Part shown: one piece after another, positions 56,201 to 64,000 of the stretch
Numbering within the stretch: position 1 is the first letter of the stretch
How the letters are laid out: each line of letters opens with the position of its first letter
Assembly: GCA_022414725.1 (NCBI GenBank)
Contig: CM039464.1
Coordinates: 14,013,261 to 14,077,260, forward strand
Direction of reading: 5' to 3'
From: Microglena sp. YARC
Taxonomy: Eukaryota > Chlorophyta > Chlorophyceae > Chlamydomonadales > Chlamydomonadaceae
Length of the DNA stretch: 64,000 bases
Notes under the pieces: generated by a model
What the model saw: only the letters and a program-made list of their open reading frames with translations
Told to the model about the DNA's origin: nothing
Database searches by the model: none
Translations under genes and position numbers: made by a program

Positions 56201-59200
56201 CCCTGTAGCGACAAACACTAAGCCTGTTTTTGGTACTCACAAAGCTACAGTGGGATCCTGTAGCGACAACACTAAGCCTGTTTTGGTACTCACAAAGCTA
56301 CAGTGGGATCCTGTAGCGACAACACTAAGCCTGTTTTTGGTACTCACCAAAGCTACAGTGGATCCTGTAGCGACAAACACTAGTAGCGGCCTGTTTTTGG
56401 TACTCACAAAGCTACAGTGGGATCCATGGCGACAACATAAGCCTGTTTTTGGTACTCACAAAGCTACAGTGGGATCCTGTAGCGACAACACTAAGCCTGT
56501 TTTGGTACTCACAAAGCTACAGTGGGATCCTGTAGCGACAACACTAAGCCTGTTTTGGTACTCACAAAGCTACAGTGGGATCCTGTAGCGACAACACTAA
56601 GCCTGTTTTGGTACTCACAAAGCTACAGTGGGATCCTGTAGCGACAACACTAAGCCTGTTTTGGTACTCACAAAGCTACAGTGGGATCCTGTAGCGACAA
56701 CACTAAGCCTGTTTTGGTACTCACAAAGCTACAGTGGGATCCTGTAGCGACAACACTAAGCCTGTTTTGGTACTCACAAAGCTACAGTGGGATCCTGTAG
56801 CGACAACACTAAGCCTGTTTTGGTACTCACAAGCTACAGTGGGATCCTGTAGCGACAACACTAAGCCTGTTTTGGTACTCACAAAGCTACAGTGGGATCC
56901 TGTAGCGACAACACTAAGCCTGTTTTGGTACTCACAAAGCTACAGTGGGATCCTGTAGCGACAACACTAAGCCTGTTTTGGTACTCACAAAGCTACAGTG
57001 GGATCCTGTAGCGACAACACTAAGCCTGTTTTGGTACTCACAAAGCTACAGTGGGATCCTGTAGCGACAAACACTAAGCCTGTTTTTGTTCCACAAAGCT
57101 CACAAAGCTACAGTGGGATCCTGTAGCGACCAACCACTAAGCCTGTTTTGGTACTCACAAACTACAGTGGTGGGATCCTGTAGCGACAACACTAAGCCTG
57201 TTTTGGTACTCACAAAGCTACAGTGGGATCCTGTAGCGACAAACACTAAGCCTGTTTTGGTACTCACAAAGCTACAGTGGGATCCTGTAGCGACAACACT
57301 AAGCCTGTTTTGGTACTCACAAAGCTACAATCCTGTAGCGAAACACTAAGCCTGTTTTGGTACTCACAAAGCTACAGTGGGATCCTGTAGCGAACAAACA
57401 CTAAGCTGTTTTGGTACTCACAAAGCTTACAGTGGGATCCTGTAGCGACAACACTAAGCCTGTTTTGGTACTCACAAAGCTACAGTGGGATCCTGTAGCG
57501 ACAACACTAAGCCTGTTTTGGTACTCACAAAGCTACAGTGGGATCCTGTAGCGACAACACTAAGCCTGTTTTGGTACTCACAAAGCTACAGTGGGATCTG
57601 TAGCGACAACACTAAGCCTGTTTTTGGTACTCACAAAGTACAGTGGGATCCTGTAGCGACAACACTAAGCCTGTTTTGGTACTCACAAAGCTACAGTGGG
57701 ATCCTGTAGCGACAACACTAAGCCTGTTTTGGTACTCACAAAGCCTGTTTTGGCTACAGTGGGATCCTGTAGCGACAACACTAAGCCTGTTTTGTACTTC
57801 ACATACAACAATCCTGTAGCGACAACACTAATAGCGTAAGCCTCACAAAGCCTGTTTTGGTATTAATAAGCCTTCTTTGAAATCAACTGCGCAAGCGTGT
57901 AAGATGGTATGCACTCATACTGCCAGTGGGATCCTGCAGCGACACAAAGTCTGTTTTGGTATCCACAAAGCCTGTTTTGGTATCCAAGGCGCAAGCATGT
58001 AAGATAGTATGCACTCATACATCCAGTGGAATCCTGCAGCTACATCACACAGCCTGTTCTGGTATTCACTAAGCTCTTTTTGGTATTCGCAAAGCTACAG
58101 TGGGATCCTGCAGCGACAGCACAAAGCCTGTTTTGGCATTCACTAAGCCTGTTTTGAAATCAACAGCGCAAGCGTGTAAGATGGTATGCGCTCAGACTGC
58201 CAGTGGAATCCTGTAGCGAGAACACAAAGCCTGTGTTTTTTATTTCTTTGGGTCCAGTTGTGTAGCAAAATTTGGAGCGCAAGCCTGATTTCAGAATTGC
58301 GTAGCACAGTATAGGAAGGAGCGCGAAGCGTAGAGCCCTAGGGGTTGGGAGGGCAGGGCGTTGCACTGGATTCGCACCGAGTTGCTCAATTTTGTGACGC
58401 ATCGCACACACAAAAAACAGTGCACGAAGTCTGTTTTGGTATTCACAGTGCATGCGTGTAAGATAGTATCCAGCTAGATGAGTGCTACAGAGATAATAGA
58501 CAAATTCATCTAGCTGAATACCAGAGCTTGGTGTGGTTGGTGGTTGGTGTGAGACCAGAGTTTGTGGGTGGTTGGTGGTGGTTGGTGGTTGGTGACTGTA
58601 AGGAGGGAGACCAGAGTTTATGGGTGGTTGGTGGTGGTTGGTGGTTGGTGACTGTAAGGAGGGGGGCCAAAGTTTGTGGTTGGTTGGTGGTGGTTGGTGG
58701 TTGGTGACTGTAAGGAGGGAGAACAGAGTTTGTGGGTGGTTGGTGGTCGTTGGTGGTTGGTGACTGTAAGGAGGGGGGCCAAAGTTTGTGGTTGGTTGGT
58801 GGTGGTTGGTGGTTGGTGACTGTAAGGAGGGAGAACAGAGTTTGTGGGTGGTTGGTGGTGTGGTTGGTGGTTGGTGACTGTGAGGAGGGAGACCAGAGTT
58901 TGTTTAAGGAGGGAGATCAGAGTTTGTTTAAGGAGGGAGATCAGAGTTTGTTTAAGGAGGGAGATCAGAGTTTGTTTAAGGAGGGAGATCAGAGTTTGTG
59001 AGGAGGGAGATCAGAGTTTGTTTAAGGAGGGAGACCAGAGTTTGTGGGTGGTTGGTGGTGTGGTTGGTGGTGGTTGGTGGTTGGTGACTGTAAGGAGGGA
59101 GACCAGAGTTTGTGGGTGGTTGGTGGTGTGGTTGGTGGTTGGTGACTGTAAGGAGGGAGACCAGAGTTTGTGGGTGGTTGGTGGTGTGGTTGGTGGTGTG

Positions 59201-61385
59201 GTTGGTGGTGTGGTTGGTGGTGTGGTTGGTGGTTGGTGACTGTAAGGAGGGAGACCAGAGTTTGTGGGTGGTTGGTGGTGGTTGGTGGTTGGTGACTGTA
59301 AGGAGGGAGACCAGAGTTTGTGAGTGGTTGGTGGTGTGGTTGGTGGACTGTGTTGTCTGCGTATAATTAACCTTGGAGTGTAGGAAAGGATAGCACTATT
59401 TTTCTCTTCGCCTCCTATCAGCAGTTTCTAGGCAGCTCCATGAGCCAGCCACTGGGCTAAGCCTCAATCATTCAGCAGCGCTAGAAAGCTGATTAAGGCA
59501 GCTTCAAGGTGCACTAGGTTGCTTTAGGCTTGGTTTGACTAGCCAGCCAGGAGAGCTGCGCAGAAGCTACTGCTCGGAGCCGAAAGAAAAACAGTGTACA
59601 ATAGTGCAGGCTTTTTTGTTGTTGTCAATTGTGGTTGGCCCCAGTGAAAGCAAACAGGCTGGCCCCCTCAACCTCATGCCTTGTAATGAGGCACACTATT
59701 TATTTGTTGGAAGCATTTAGGTTCCCACATATAGGTTCTTACTCAGAAGATCCAACCTAAAATACCTAGGGAACGGCTATATGATATCATATGATATCCT
59801 ATCAATCATATGATGACGGCAGTCTGACTACGCTAAAGATTCCATTTATATACAATATAATATGATGCAATTTGTATGATATCATATGCTATCATACTCG
59901 CCTTTGGTCAACATCATATGATATGCCGGTCCCTTCAAATACCATCTCTTCAATTTCCCACTCAGAAATAATTACACCACTGGACACCTCCCCGGTCCCC
60001 ACTGCTCACACACCAACCAACTACACTCTGTGCATTGAGAACTACCAAGTGAGCAAATGGTGTCACGAGTTTGGCTGTACTTTAGTATTATATTCCTGTA
60101 CCGCCTCATTATATTTGGCTGTACCTTCGTATTATATTCCTGTACCGCCTCATTATATTTGGCCGTACCTTCGTATTATACTCCTGTACCGCCTCATTAT
60201 CTTAGATGTACTTTAGTATTATATTCCTGTACCGCCTCATTATCTTTGATCGCAGGCCTACACGAGGCAGAGCTTTTCGTTTCAGAAAGGGGGTCTTCTG
60301 GTAGCGATTGGTGATTTAATATCTTTCAAGGTTTGGTGGTTAGGAAAAATAGCTCTGGCATGAGCATCACACTTCTCTTGTATCGCCTCATTCTATTCCT
60401 GCACCGCCTCATTATCTTTGATCGCAGGCCCACATGAGCATCACACTTCTCTTGTATTGCCTCATTTTATTCCTGTACCGCCTCATTACCTTTGGTCCCA
60501 GGCCCACATGAGCATCACGCTTGGTGTTCAGATCCTTCACACTCCTATCTTCTTTAGTTTTGGTTGGTGGTAGCCATGTGTGCGCCGATGAATTGGTATG
60601 TACATAGATGTGTTTGTGTATTTATGTAATATGTATGTATGTGTATGTGTGCATCCATAAATCGGTATGTATGTGTTTGTGATTGTGTATGTATGTGTGT
60701 ATGTGTATGTGTATGTGTATATACGTATGTTGTGTATGTATGTGTATGTCTATGTATGTGTATGTGTATATATATATGTATGTATGTGTGTATGTGAATG
60801 TGTGCGTTCATAAATCGGTATGGAAGAAGTATAGCCCCTAGAAACAATCCAGAGCTCAATCAAGGCGCATTTGCTCATTAGCGCAGCAGAAACACTGTTT
60901 CCCCCCCGACGACACATATTCATTCCGTCGCCACCCTGTTGCTGCATGGCGACGCATGGTCTGGCTGAACGAGTCGGAAATTACCCCCAACCCTCCCGGG
61001 CTCCACGCTCCTCAGGGTTTGGGGGGCAGCAGGTCGCACTGGGGTTGCACCGAGTCGCTCAATTTGCGACACCTCGCACAAACAAAAAACACTAAGCACA
61101 TATACAACATAGGGACCAAAACAAACTCCATGCCTCACCTTGAGCTTAGCGACTACACTCCCGGTAGGTGAGTAATTCAAACTTGCAACAAAAACCATTA
61201 CCTGCGATGCAATATGGTTAGGGAAAGGCTAAGTTAGTTAATATTAGTGAATGAATAATATTACTGAATGCGAGGGGGGGGGCAAGAAAAAAGATTTCGT
61301 ACCTCATGTTCGATATGGATAGAGAATTGCAAGCAATAGTTGATACACAAAAATCATGTCGATACACCCACGGGCGGCCGAGATA

Positions 61386-61433
<48 letters not shown>

Positions 61434-63106
61434 CCGGCCGTTTTTCCAACTTTGCAATATGGTACATGGATTGAGGCTGGGCTTTGAGGAAGCATGGCTG
61501 GGGATCGGCATATCATATAATGTAGACCAAAGGTGAGTACGATATCATATGATATTGCCCAAAGGTGAGTATGATATCATGTGATGTTGCCCAAAGGCGA
61601 GTATGATATCATATGATGTTGCCCAAAGGCGAGTATGATATCATATGATGTTGCCCAAAGGCGAGTATGATATCATATGATGTTGCCCAAAGGCGAGTAT
61701 GATATCCTTTGATATCATACAAATTGCATCATGTGATATTTTATATAAATGGTAAATTTAGCCTAGTCAGACTGCCGCCATTATAAGATATCATATGATA
61801 ACTTGATGACCCTAAGTACGCCTAATCTTTTGTAGGAGTGGCATCGCCATTCAAACTGAATCCTCGGTGCCGCTGGTTTGTGTAGGGAGACCCACCTCCT
61901 GGGGTGAAATACCTTTCACAACTTAAAAAAAAATGATACTATTTTGCCCTTCCTTCAGTACGGCTGATGGTAATTCGGTACAAGATAGCAACTTGTCGCA
62001 GGAACATAATGACATCTGCACAATTCCAGAAGTTACAACCCACATTGAGCCAAGCTGATGGCAGAGATTTTGTTCTCAGCTACGAGCACCAGCTTCTAGG
62101 TAGCTCCTCTTCCTGGCTATTTAGCCTAACCCAAAGCGGGCAAGTGCACCTGGGAGCCAGCATATTCGCTTTTCTAGCAATGCTGTAATTTGTGGGCTTC
62201 GCCCAATGGCTGGCTCAGGGGCTACCAAGAAGCTGCTGCCTGTAGCCGAAAATAAAAAACACAAGGTGATGGATGCCCTTCTCGATCAATGCCATTTGAG
62301 AAGTAGGGGTGTCAACAGTGTTCTCAATAGGACATGTGAGGGTGCACTAATTTACACTCTGCCCCCTTTGCACTCTGCCCCAGTCATTTACACTCTACCC
62401 CTTCACTCTGCCCCAGTCATTTACACTCTGCCTCCTTTGCACTCTGCCCCTTACTTACGTTGGAGAGCTTTGTGTTAGGGTTTGCATGCGCCGCCTTGAT
62501 ATTGTGACGAAATACGGGGTTGCCCTCTGTGTAGTGAATCGATGTGGAAGGGGAAAGAGGAAGGGGCCTTGGTCAATCTAATGAGGTACGTGAGGAGTGA
62601 CATGATCGCATGGGCAGATGAAGATGAGGACATGATGGAATCAGCACCACTGACAATCAGTCACTCACAATTTAGTTCAACAAATGTCACTATGTCTACT
62701 CTCAACAAATGGCTATGCTGCAAGTCTTTTTGCTCAATCTAATTAATTTTGCTCAATCTAATTAACCTTGTCAGCCTGTACACCCCAAGTTGCCTGAGTC
62801 GGATTTAGCTTCTGCACTCCCAAGTCGTCAGAGTCGGAGAGCCCCAAGTGAGGAGTGCCGTCGGGTTATTGTCACAATCGTAGTGCATGGTTAGCAGTGA
62901 TGAGATGCCGCACCATCGAAGCAGCTGAGATCATGCACTGCAAGAGCTGCCTTCCAAGATGCACTTCGGAAGTCTGGATCGTCTGGGACGTCGAGCAACT
63001 CCAAGGAAGCTGCTTGCGTCCCATTTTCTACTTCTCGTAAAAAAGCTTTCCCTTTCGAGTGTCCAGCAGGACCCGGGATGGTGCGAGGTGGCGCCCTGGT
63101 TGCCAT
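31047..63106 (-). CDS. HROB: HROB-like OB-fold protein of homologous recombination
   Basis: Spliced model of 564 aa, exons 63106-62914, 62526-62459, 61201-61139, 34621-34529, 34362-34297 and 32258-31047; all GT-AG, phases joining as 1, 0, 0, 0, 0. N-terminal RTIPGPAG (8-15) and a DPDFRSASWKAAL segment are hallmarks of the HROB (DUF4539) family. The OB-fold follows: NTKLSNVMVFVASL, VVAKLKDPTGSMSAAI (101-116), GPGATVMLQQVSIFSPQRN and TANNILQGVYA. Residues 180-564 are Pro/Ser/Gln-rich and disordered, ending in KRAKQSLLDMLM and an acidic tail. In animals HROB stimulates the MCM8-MCM9 helicase during DNA synthesis in recombination; that role is inferred here. Intron 3 is 26.5 kb and contains the 53-bp satellite. 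The gene may have further 5' exons, as an acceptor-like AACTCCAG precedes the start. Confidence 0.8.
32335..32720 (+). repeat. About 115-bp array at the HROB-like exon 6 acceptor, 4 copies
   Basis: Units of GCCTAGAACTTGAGCGGA, GGCCTGGAGGGTGGTTGGAA and GAGTCATCTGCCTTGA alternate with AGTTGTGAAAGGATTT, the tail of element M3. A fuller M3 copy (32680-32808) closes the array. Confidence 0.8.
32810..33180. mobile_element. Inverted-repeat element plus tRNA-SINE copy
   Basis: TAATTCAGGGGATGAACTGG (near 32855) is inverted at CCAGTTCATCCCCTGAATT (near 33005), enclosing CGAGAATTCTCGAGAAT. The SINE copy follows on the minus strand (33030-33180). Confidence 0.6.
33300..33690 (+). repeat. About 125-bp tandem repeat, 2.5 copies
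   Basis: Units share GGTGTGGCAGCATCACAGTT, AGCTGATCCCTGCACC and TTTCAACCCAGTTTACCAT; a further part lies at 33975-34020, separated by an M4 insertion. Confidence 0.75.
33703..33915 (-). mobile_element. M4 element copy
   Basis: TGCAGCGTCGCCTGCGACGC to CAGAAGGGGGGGCTCCGCC; it interrupts the 125-bp repeat of this intron. Confidence 0.7.
34017..34240 (+). mobile_element. M4 element copy, opposite orientation
   Basis: TGGCGGAGCCCCCCCTCCTG to GCATCGCTTGCGACGCTGCC. Confidence 0.7.
34297..34362 (-). CDS. HROB: HROB-like exon 5
   Basis: 66 nt, acceptor ATGCTCGCAG, donor GTGAGT; codes for VSIFSPQRNILFAMITANNI plus LQ. Confidence 0.87.
34529..34621 (-). CDS. HROB: HROB-like exon 4
   Basis: 93 nt, acceptor GTGGCTGCAG, donor GTGTGT. 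Starts with the invariant DPTG of the OB-fold and ends TVMLQQ. Its 5' edge is the source of the adjacent satellite. Confidence 0.88.
34622..34935 (-). repeat. Long edge copies of the exon 4 start, right next to HROB-like exon 4
   Basis: Three units of about 105-125 bp, each holding (gene sense) GGATCCCACTGGCAGTAT and GAGTGCATAC, a longer copy of exon 4's first bases behind CTGCAG or CTACAG. They form the transition into the 53-bp array. Confidence 0.8.
34936..38270 (+). repeat. 53-bp satellite, well-preserved right-hand part of intron 3
   Basis: Near-identical units made of TGGGATCCTGTAGCGACAAC, ACTAAGCCTGTTTTGGTAC and TCACAAAGCTACAG. In gene sense each unit reads CGCTACAG/GATCCCACTGTAGCTTT/GTGAGTACC, an acceptor-like site, 17 bases and a donor consensus. 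Small length variants start to rise after 35.8 kb. Confidence 0.95.
38271..42521 (+). repeat. 53-bp satellite, heavily degraded reading up to the gap
   Basis: Same unit but with frequent single-base insertions and deletions, worst at 39.9-41.4 kb where the unit is barely visible. The pattern looks like uncorrected long-read sequence more than natural divergence. Confidence 0.8.
42522..43521. other. Assembly gap, exactly 1000 N
   Basis: Round-number gap inside the satellite; its true size is unknown. Confidence 0.99.
43522..54960 (+). repeat. 53-bp satellite, noisy left-hand part
   Basis: The unit is recognisable throughout but nearly every copy has one to three indels. 43522-43810 starts with non-satellite sequence; quality is again poor at 53.3-54.8 kb. 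Confidence 0.85.
54961..57845 (+). repeat. 53-bp satellite, well-preserved left-hand part
   Basis: Mostly exact 53-bp units, in the same orientation as the other end of the array. Confidence 0.95.
57846..58465 (-). repeat. Long edge copies at the far end of the satellite, with M6 insertion
   Basis: Four units of about 105-120 bp with CTGCCAGTGG(G/A)ATCCTG, the same long form as next to exon 4, 23 kb away. An M6 element (58253-58415) is inserted in one. Confidence 0.8.
58520..59350 (+). repeat. GGTTGGTGGTGGTTGG array with nested 21-bp array
   Basis: About ten units of about 60-90 bp (GTGGGTGGTTGGTGGT, GACTGTAAGGAGGGAGACC, AGAGTTTGT). In 58893-59035 the sub-unit GTTTAAGGAGGGAGATCAGA is amplified six times. 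It lies in HROB-like intron 3. Confidence 0.9.
59394..59596 (+). mobile_element. hAT-like MITE, family M1
   Basis: Begins CACTATTTTTCTC, ends GAAAAACAGTG; arms TTTCTAGGCAGCTCC and GAGCTGCGCAGAAGCTACTG. Confidence 0.75.
59628..59710 (+). mobile_element. M5 element copy
   Basis: GTTGGCCCCAGTGAAAGC to AATGAGGCACACTATTTATT. Confidence 0.6.
59768..59934 (+). mobile_element. Mutator-like MITE, family M2
   Basis: AGGGAACGGC to GCCGGTCCCT, flanked by TAAAATACCT and TCAAATACCA (8 of 10 equal). Confidence 0.8.
60070..60500 (+). repeat. 44-bp minisatellite
   Basis: Units of GTATTATATTCCTGTACCGC and CTCATTATATTTGGCTGTAC, four in a row and then scattered copies with GAGCATCACACTTCTCTTGT. Confidence 0.8.
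60595..60815 (+). repeat. GTATGTGTATGT low-complexity repeat
   Basis: Repeats of GTATGTATGTGT and related hexamers, twice containing CATAAATCGGTATG. Confidence 0.85.
60895..61092 (-). mobile_element. M6 element copy
   Basis: AACACTGTTTCCCCCCCGAC to CACAAACAAAAAACACT; the ends form a short inverted repeat. It abuts HROB-like exon 3. Confidence 0.65.
61139..61201 (-). CDS. HROB: HROB-like exon 3
   Basis: 63 nt, acceptor GCATCGCAG, donor GTGAGG; first OB-fold strands, ending VVAKLK directly before DPTG of exon 4. Confidence 0.85.
61386..61432 (+). repeat. Poly-G run of about 45
   Basis: Longest homopolymer of the window, within HROB-like intron 2 (poly-C in gene sense). Confidence 0.97.
61501..61808 (+). 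mobile_element. M2 MITE with internally amplified 32-35-bp segment
   Basis: Carries TCGGCATATCATATAATGT at the left end. The segment GTTGCCCAAAGGCGAGTATG plus ATATCATATGAT is then repeated five to six times, followed by the normal right half (CATACAAATTGCATCATGTG, GACTGCCG). Confidence 0.8.
61816..61930 (-). mobile_element. M3 element copy
   Basis: CTTTTGTAGGAGTGGCATCG to TACCTTTCACAACTTAAAAA. Confidence 0.65.
62066..62263 (+). mobile_element. hAT-like MITE, family M1
   Basis: CAGCTACGAGCACCAGCTTC to AGAAGCTGCTGCCTGTAGCC, flanked by GCTGATGG and GGTGATGG (7 of 8 equal). Confidence 0.75.
62340..62456 (+). repeat. TTTACACTCTGCCCC array at the HROB-like exon 2 donor
   Basis: Units of ATTTACACTCTGCCCC and CTTTGCACTCTGCCCC, directly after the donor (gene sense). 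Confidence 0.85.
62459..62526 (-). CDS. HROB: HROB-like exon 2
   Basis: 68 nt, acceptor CACTACACAG, donor GTAAGT; codes for GNPVFRHNIKAAHANPNTKL and SN. Confidence 0.8.
62914..63106 (-). CDS. HROB: HROB-like exon 1
   Basis: 64 codons plus one base from ATG (MATRAPPRTIPGPAG), donor GTGCGG. Upstream in frame the sequence stays open to a TAG just before 63154, so an earlier start or a spliced 5' exon is possible. Confidence 0.72.
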
Positions 63107-63706
63107 TGAGGCACGGAGATGCGAGCGGAGGACTTGAATAGTTTGCGAGCACAAGTCCTGGAGTTGCTACTACGAATACGAGGGACTTGGCAGCAAAGAG
63201 CTCAGAACGCCACAAGGAAGGAAGGAAGGACGCAAGATGACAGAGATGGGAGAAATAAAGAACGAGGGGAAGAGCTTGCGCTATCTGAGGTGTGCGTGGA
63301 TTTTAAAATTTGAAGGGATGTCGACGAATAGGTTAAGATCCATGCTGGGATCTACCGTACGACATTATTCTACATTCTAAGATCGGAGATGACCAATCTG
63401 ACCGATCTCGGTGGACCAATCTGACCAAATCTGACCTATCTGTCCAAGCCAGCCTGCCTGGGGACCAGAGCAGAGGGGAGGACCAGAGGCAGGGACCAGA
63501 GGGGAGGAGGGTGATGTGGTGGTCATGAACGAGTTCACGAGGAGGATCTGTTTGTAGCATAGCAGGGGTGAAGTGTTTTAGCTCCTCGCAGTAGCCGCTA
63601 GAATGGTTAGGACTCGGCCTACTATGATGATATGTTTTGATTCTATTTGGATCACCGTCTGCTCACCATCAGCTCACCGTCTTTTAATTCCAAATCCCCC
63701 CCAGGG
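63107..63706. other. 5' flank of the HROB-like gene
   Basis: Holds GAAGGAAGGAAGGA (63215) and short GACCAATCTGACC repeats (63390-63450). No promoter element or divergent gene could be supported. Confidence 0.4.
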
Positions 63707-63890
63707 CTTTTTTTTTTTTTTTTTTCCAGCAGCTTCTTGGCAGCTCCACAAGCCAGGCACCCGGATATTCTAGCACTTCTGGACAGCTGATTGTGCTAGC
63801 TTCCAAGTGCACTAGGAGTAGGTCGCAGAGGGTTAAGGGAGAAGTTTGGGGGGTTGCCTAGAAGCTGCTGCTCGTAGCTAAAAAGCTATA
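63707..63890 (+). mobile_element. hAT-like MITE, family M1, with poly-T left end
   Basis: Left end is a T run of about 18, then CCAGCAGCTTCTTGGCAGC; right end TTGCCTAGAAGCTGCTGCTC and GTAGCTAAAAAGCTATAC. Confidence 0.7.
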
Positions 63891-64000
63891 CAAAAGCTAT
63901 ACAAGCTATACTTATGACAGACGCATTCTATCTGTCTACCTTCGTTTGTGTACGATGCCTCTGTAAATTTCCTTCTTATCCCTGTTGAGTCCTTTTAGTC

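Noticed and set aside
34922..57709. Dozens of open frames of the type MGSCSDNTKPVLVLTKLQW across the 53-bp array
   Set aside because: The unit length is not a multiple of three, so all three frames are read in turn; the protein pattern is purely a by-product of the satellite, on the strand opposite to the gene.
34936..57845. Regular short repeats reminiscent of a CRISPR array
   Set aside because: There are no unique spacers: the whole 53-bp unit is repeated, in a eukaryotic intron, with no cas genes.
58732..59366. Gly/Trp/Val-rich open frames (GGWWLVTVRRE)
   Set aside because: They arise from the GGTTGGTGGTGG minisatellite.

Overview
This is nuclear DNA from a flagellated eukaryote, most likely a green alga of the prasinophyte type. 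The evidence is spliced GT-AG genes, a tektin (a protein of cilia and flagella), a RING-CH ligase of the subtype found in green plants, and interstitial CCCTAAA-type (plant/algal) telomere repeats. The species cannot be fixed from the sequence; Cymbomonas-like prasinophytes are only a guess. There is no sign of prokaryotic gene organisation, and about 90% of the window is non-coding repeat.

Four genes were assembled by hand from exons whose reading phases join exactly, all on the minus strand. (1) 5838 to beyond position 1: a membrane RING-CH E3 ubiquitin ligase, 4 exons, 3' end outside the window. (2) 11904 to 10854: a small coiled-coil protein, 3 exons, 154 aa, function unknown. (3) 26597 to 15512: a complete tektin, 9 exons, 475 aa. 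(4) 63106 to 31047: a protein with the OB-fold domain of HROB (the MCM8-MCM9 cofactor of homologous recombination), 6 exons, 564 aa, with a 26.5-kb third intron. That intron holds a 53-bp satellite of roughly 400 copies and a 1000-N assembly gap.

Between and inside the genes lie several families of short non-autonomous elements. One is hAT-like (CACTG ends, 8-bp target duplications), one is Mutator-like (AGGGAMCGGC ends, 9-10-bp duplications), and one is a tRNA-derived SINE; several others are unclassified. There are also many minisatellites, G-rich arrays and poly-G runs.

The most striking feature links the genes and the repeats. In at least seven introns the local tandem repeat contains a copy of the neighbouring exon edge together with its splice site. 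Several copies are mini-exons with their own acceptor and donor and a length divisible by three: 39 nt in the ligase gene; 39, 42 and 93 nt in tektin; and 81 nt with a dead acceptor. The 53-bp satellite is the extreme case. Its unit carries the first bases of HROB-like exon 4 behind a 3' splice site and is followed by a consensus 5' splice site. These exon-edge duplications could be raw material for new exons, alternative splicing or intron growth.

The four genes have unrelated jobs (membrane protein ubiquitination, unknown, axoneme structure, DNA repair) and show no operon-like cooperation.
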